Shown here one piece after another: positions 62,890 through 64,000 of a DNA stretch of 64,000 bases (its first letter is position 1; each line of letters opens with the position of its first letter). A program made the translations under genes and the position numbers. The notes beneath the pieces are model-generated. The model was not told the origin of the DNA and made no database searches. It saw only the letters and a list, made by a program, of their open reading frames with translations. The DNA is from Amycolatopsis roodepoortensis (GTDB lineage: Bacteria > Actinomycetota > Actinomycetes > Mycobacteriales > Pseudonocardiaceae): assembly GCF_014873915.1 (NCBI RefSeq), contig NZ_JADBEJ010000001.1:1240001-1304000 (forward strand), written 5' to 3'.

Positions 62890-63936
62890 ATGCGCACTAC
62901 TTCGAGGCGGCTGAGCGCCGTCGCGTCGCTGGCGGTCGCGGCGGGCTTGCTGCCGAGCGTCGTCTCGGCACCCGCGCGGGCCGAGAGTGGCGTCCCGGAC
63001 GTCCGTGCCGACGACGGCTCGCACGTCGTCGCCCAGACCACTGTGGACGGTGACCCGCGGATGCTGGATCTCACCGTGCGCTCGGTCGGCGTCGGGAGCT
63101 ATGCGATGGTCCGGTTGATCCTGCCGTCGCGGTGGGAAGCCGAACCGGAGCGGAAGTGGCCGGCGGTGTACCTGCTCGCCGGGGAGACGCGCCTCCAGGA
63201 CTACCGCGGCTGGACCGCCAACACCGACATCCGGAAACTCGCCGACGACGCCGGAGCGCTGGTGGTGATGCCGGGCTCCGGATCCGCCGGGTTCTTTTCC
63301 GACTGGTGGAATTACGGCAAGGACGTCGTGCTCAACCAGTGGGAGACGTTCACCGCGTTCGAGATCCCGCAGCTGATCGACCGTGGTTATCGAGGGGATG
63401 GGCGGCGGGTCGCGGCGGGGCTCTCGCTCGGCGGGTACGGCGCGGTGGAACTCGCCGCCCGGCGGCCAGGGGTGTTCCGGTTCGCCGGGTCGTTCAGCGG
63501 CAATCTCAATCCCACCGGCCCGTACGGCGAGCTGCTGACCAGCGCGATCGTCGCCTCGGCCCGGCAAGACCCCGAAGCGCTCTGGGGCGACCGGCGGCGC
63601 GAGTCGTCCCGCTGGGACGCCCACGATCCCCTGGTGAACGCCGACCGCCTCCGCGGCACCGAGTTGTATCTGTCCACGGGCAACGGCCTGCCGGGGCCGT
63701 TCGACGGGAAACTCCCGATCGACGTGCTGCCCGGCGCGATGCTGCTCGAATTCCTGTGCTCCGGCCAGACCACCGCGATGGCGGACCGGCTGAACCGGCT
63801 GGGCGTCCCGGTCATGACGGACTTCTACGGCCCGGGCACGCACCACTGGGCGTATTGGCAGGACCAGTTGCACAAGACCTGGCCGAGGATGCTGAGGGCG
63901 CTTTCGGCGCCGGTGAAAGCCGGGGAGGCGTCGTGA
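62890..63936 (+). CDS. secreted antigen-85-like acyltransferase/esterase
   Basis: The 348-residue secreted alpha/beta protein has a signal peptide at ~1-31. It carries several stretches that match mycolyltransferases: GFFSDWW (Ag85 has FYSDWY), NQWETFTAFEIP (YKWETFLTSELP), the nucleophile Ser179 in GLSLGGY, HDPLVN (NDPLLN) and GTHHWAYW (GTHSWEYW), with likely catalytic His318. It should transfer a long acyl chain to trehalose or cell-wall sugar, or hydrolyse such esters. It is divergent from the FAAL/Pks13-like operon, and its stop overlaps the next SDR start (GTGA). Confidence 0.86.
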   Translation: MRTTSRRLSAVASLAVAAGLLPSVVSAPARAESGVPDVRADDGSHVVAQTTVDGDPRMLDLTVRSVGVGSYAMVRLILPSRWEAEPERKWPAVYLLAGETRLQDYRGWTANTDIRKLADDAGALVVMPGSGSAGFFSDWWNYGKDVVLNQWETFTAFEIPQLIDRGYRGDGRRVAAGLSLGGYGAVELAARRPGVFRFAGSFSGNLNPTGPYGELLTSAIVASARQDPEALWGDRRRESSRWDAHDPLVNADRLRGTELYLSTGNGLPGPFDGKLPIDVLPGAMLLEFLCSGQTTAMADRLNRLGVPVMTDFYGPGTHHWAYWQDQLHKTWPRMLRALSAPVKAGEAS

Positions 63937-64000
63937 CCCGTCCGTCCTTTGTGGTCACCGGGGCCTCGAGCGGGATCGGCCGGGCGTGCGTGGCCGAACT
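63933..64000 (+). CDS. SDR-family oxidoreductase, N-terminus only (cut by window end)
   Basis: The 22 visible codons start at GTG 63933 in a GTGA overlap with the antigen-85-like gene and read PSFVVTGASSGIGRACVAE, an SDR cofactor motif. Its linkage to the Ag85/Pks13-like genes makes a CmrA-type beta-ketone reductase (Rv2509 in mycobacteria) an attractive guess. Only the cofactor motif can be seen, so the assignment beyond SDR is speculative. Confidence 0.75.
   Translation, partial: MTRPSFVVTGASSGIGRACVAE

Overview
This is a 64 kb GC-rich actinobacterial chromosomal segment. Frequent GTG starts, four-base ATGA/GTGA overlaps, PucR-type regulators, an actinobacterial mce operon and Ser/Thr kinases with extracytoplasmic domains point to the Pseudonocardiales. 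Amycolatopsis is the best guess, inferred from overall gene style and not proven here. No insertion sequence, phage gene, CRISPR array or replication origin was recognised.

Layout. 1-8.0 kb: an Rrf2 regulator, an MFS exporter, an AsnC/Lrp regulator, an NmrA-type NAD(P)-binding protein, a small membrane protein, a secreted GH3 glucosidase and an aldo/keto reductase-like protein that has lost its catalytic tetrad. 8.0-23.6 kb: a lipid or polyketide cluster. Two iterative type I PKS proteins resemble PUFA/glycolipid synthases (NPD-NPD-KS-AT-ACP-KR and KS-AT-DH with a PPTase-like tail). With them come a free ACP, an alpha/beta hydrolase, a glycosyltransferase and, convergently, a DrrAB-type ABC exporter. 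23.8-33.7 kb: a complete mce operon (secreted protein, YrbE A/B, Mce A-F, two Mce-associated proteins). 34.1-41.0 kb: four PucR-family regulators around an alpha/beta hydrolase. 41-46.3 kb: a GtrA-like protein, a secreted lipase, a lipoprotein and two tandem secreted paralogues that share a C-terminal signature with the mce-linked secreted protein. 46.6-52.9 kb: a CopA-type P-ATPase, two tandem Ser/Thr kinases and two tRNA-Val genes. 53.3-64 kb: TetR and glyoxalase genes, then a locus laid out like the mycolic-acid condensation system. That locus has a secreted protein, a FadD32-like fatty acyl-AMP ligase, a Pks13-like ACP-KS-AT-ACP-TE protein and an MFS exporter on the minus strand, with an antigen-85-like acyltransferase and an SDR (cut by the window end) divergent on the plus strand.

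Theme. Much of the window concerns making, exporting, importing or transferring lipids. The most unusual points are: (1) the Pks13/FadD32/Ag85/SDR set in what looks like a mycolate-free lineage; (2) the PUFA-synthase-like PKS pair with its own glycosyltransferase and exporter; (3) three intergenic elements, each made of three ~21-bp units on each arm of a long inverted repeat; (4) other recurrent hairpin families at gene ends; (5) the AKR with all four catalytic residues replaced.

Coordinates of minus-strand genes run from the stop codon (low) to the start codon (high). Start codons were chosen from ribosome-binding sites, overlaps with neighbouring genes and family alignment from memory; no database search was possible.
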